Of a DNA stretch of 14,907 nucleotides, positions 14,153-14,907 are shown piece by piece (positions within the stretch are counted from its first letter, which is position 1; every line of letters starts with the position of its first letter). Origin of the DNA: Segatella salivae DSM 15606 (GTDB lineage: Bacteria; Bacteroidota; Bacteroidia; Bacteroidales; Bacteroidaceae). The stretch covers positions 1,454,427-1,469,333 of the forward strand of contig NZ_GL629647.1 of assembly GCF_000185845.1 (NCBI RefSeq). Direction: 5' to 3'. Below the pieces are notes generated by a model. It was not told where the DNA came from. It worked only from the letters and a program-made list of their open reading frames with translations, and ran no database searches. The translations under genes were made by a program, and so were the position numbers.

Positions 14153-14242
14153 ATGGATGCCATTATAAAGCAAGAAATATTATAGGTAATCATAGACAAA
14201 CTGCAACACACACACCAACTCCTCACAAATGTTTCTGCGTAC

Positions 14243-14309
14243 GGCGAAAGCTTCAAACCATTCGGGAAACGACTTTCGCCATGCGCGGAAATGCCAAACC
14301 TTTCGGGAA
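14243..14309. repeat. Intergenic repeat block with inverted and direct repeats
   Basis: An 8-bp inverted repeat GGCGAAAG/CTTTCGCC encloses the first of two 15-base direct repeats CAAACC(A/T)TTCGGGAA, which start 41 bases apart. The block is clearly richer in G+C than the DNA around it. It resembles small palindromic intergenic elements seen in Prevotella-type genomes, but this is from pattern memory and not proof. Confidence 0.5.
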
Positions 14310-14315
14310 GGGAGT

Positions 14316-14330
14316 TGCGGGAGGCCCGCA
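14316..14330 (+). terminator. Probable terminator after the CPBP gene
   Basis: TGCGGG and CCCGCA form a perfect 6-bp GC-rich stem with a 3-base loop, followed on the plus strand by AATCATTTTATTTT. The T-rich tract starts a few bases late, so it is a moderate intrinsic terminator. It is about 165 bases after the CPBP stop codon. Confidence 0.5.
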
Positions 14331-14451
14331 AATCATTTTATTTTCCCCAGATAGACGAAATCAATAATAACTGGAATTAAATAAGAACTAATTAAACATC
14401 ATAACCAATTGCCTTGAAGGTCTATCAAAACACAGGGTTCACAAAGGAATA

Positions 14452-14532
14452 ATGATTGAAGTGAAATTAACAGGCAGACAATTAAAAACTATGCCAAGAG
14501 AATTTAGAAAATCTATGCAAACAAATGCATAG
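14452..14532 (+). CDS. Possible small basic peptide (26 aa)
   Basis: ATG at 14452 opens a 26-residue frame, MIEVKLTGRQLKTM then PREFRKSMQTNA, with a net positive charge. AAAGGAAT stands just before the start, unusual in a genome with weak ribosome binding sites, and a strong hairpin follows 21 bases after the stop. There is no homologue I recognise and no clear promoter. It may be random. Confidence 0.22.
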   Translation: MIEVKLTGRQLKTMPREFRKSMQTNA

Positions 14533-14553
14533 AATAGGCGTTCTATAAGTCAA

Positions 14554-14585
14554 AGCCTCTTATGGAACACATCCCATAAGAGGCT
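14554..14585. terminator. Strong hairpin, possible bidirectional terminator
   Basis: AGCCTCTTATGG and CCATAAGAGGCT form a perfect 12-bp stem around an 8-base loop. It lies just after the small possible frame on the plus strand and about 40 bases after the end of the minus-strand remnant at 14628. The flanks are only mildly T-rich on either strand. The best guess is a terminator for the gene that enters from the right edge. Confidence 0.5.
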
Positions 14586-14627
14586 ATAAGAATTAACAAA
14601 TCAAGAATTAAAATAGACTTCTTAGTC

Positions 14628-14822
14628 TTACCTATCTGCTACAGGGCAAATATTGTAGCCGAAAGATATAGCTTGATTAAATGTAGTTGCCCCTCCATAT
14701 TGCGCACTAAAATAATAATTTTCATCTACTTTCACAGGCATGGCAGTCCAATAGGCTATACCATTATAAACTGGAAAGGGCACCCAGCTTTGACCCCTGC
14801 ACCAGGACTTTACAAGGGTCAA
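14628..14822 (-). pseudogene. C-terminal remnant of a FISUMP-like surface protein
   Basis: The frame ends in 'SFGYNICPVADR' after 'NGIAYWTAMPVKVDENYYFS' (residues 20-39), a pattern like the final segment of the Fibrobacter-succinogenes-type major paralogous domain in secreted Bacteroidota lipoproteins ('YWSAT...GYSVCPV'). It has no ATG start, and a TGA lies immediately upstream in frame at 14823-14825. A second minus-strand frame upstream ('TLYFSPFGQIEFAHFG') stays open only to about 14896, so the gene appears broken by a frameshift or stop, or to be a decayed fragment. The window ends before any intact N-terminal part. Confidence 0.35.
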
Positions 14823-14907
14823 TCATTTTATGGCCAAAGTGAGCAAATTCTATTTGCCCAAAGGGGGAAAAGTAGAGTGTTTTTTCCAATATAATTATTA
14901 TTTATTG

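Larger units (their letters stand above)
14153..14627. other. Non-coding region with repeats and hairpins
   Basis: No convincing large gene in 475 bases. It contains an inverted repeat (GGCGAAAG at 14243-14250, CTTTCGCC at 14273-14280), a direct repeat (CAAACCATTCGGGAA at 14254-14268 and CAAACCTTTCGGGAA at 14295-14309), two terminator-like hairpins listed separately, and one very short possible frame at 14452. The GC-richer part at 14235-14330 looks like an interspersed intergenic repeat; whether it occurs elsewhere in the genome cannot be seen here. Confidence 0.6.

Noticed and set aside
14673..14894. Plus-strand 73-codon frame at the right edge
   Set aside because: It has no recognisable domain and lies opposite the frame with FISUMP-like residues.
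1..14907. tRNA, rRNA, transposase or integrase genes
   Set aside because: None could be seen on either strand; no terminal inverted repeats or target duplications frame the locus.

Overview
The window comes from a member of the Bacteroidota, most likely a Bacteroidales/Prevotella-type gut or oral organism. This rests on several things seen in the sequence: AT-rich DNA, promoter-like boxes of the Bacteroidota type (TTTG or TTG, about 18-21 bp, TAnnTTTG), weak ribosome binding sites, a TonB-dependent receptor with an N-terminal carboxypeptidase-D-like domain, a DUF2141-type protein and a membrane-anchored LytTR regulator. No species is claimed.

Layout: (1) 249-1073 (+), a membrane LytTR regulator whose 3' end overlaps the end of the opposing operon. 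(2) 8798 down to 1044 (-), one long operon with tight or overlapping genes, in transcription order: a small unrecognised protein, a divergent phosphopantetheinyl transferase, a FabZ-type dehydratase, a ketosynthase-like protein without an obvious active-site Cys, a FabG-type reductase, a full ketosynthase, an acyl carrier protein, four tandem genes for 28-30 residue peptides that are not obvious from standard ORF calling, an M50-type membrane metalloprotease, and an LpxL/HtrB-like acyltransferase with an extra C-terminal domain. (3) 8799-9091, a divergent control region with promoters on both sides and two pairs of operator-like direct repeats. (4) 9092 to 13390 (+), a TonB-dependent receptor, a DUF2141 protein, a TPR-like secreted protein and a KAS III enzyme, followed by a CPBP membrane protease (13442-14152) that probably has its own promoter. 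(5) 14153-14907, mostly non-coding DNA with repeats and terminator-like hairpins, and the remnant of a FISUMP-like surface protein gene at the right edge.

How it may work together (inference): the ketosynthase pair, reductase, dehydratase, ACP and PPTase form a type II fatty-acid/polyketide set with no enoyl reductase, so they would be expected to build an unsaturated (polyene) acyl-ACP. The four peptides share a nearly identical 16-residue N-terminal part (MKExDIKNLEERFEPA) and have variable 12-14 residue C-terminal parts rich in Ser/Thr and usually ending in Cys, which is the form of a RiPP leader and core. The downstream acyltransferase carries a C-terminal domain resembling the peptide-recognition-like domains attached to RiPP maturases, and the M50 protease has a PqqD-like N-terminal region. 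The simplest reading is a hybrid system in which an acyl chain made by the carrier-protein pathway is put on ribosomal peptides by the acyltransferase and the leader is cut by the M50 protease. The receptor, secreted proteins, KAS III and CPBP protease would then supply priming, transport, sensing or self-protection. This hybrid reading is not a system I can name and is the main finding.
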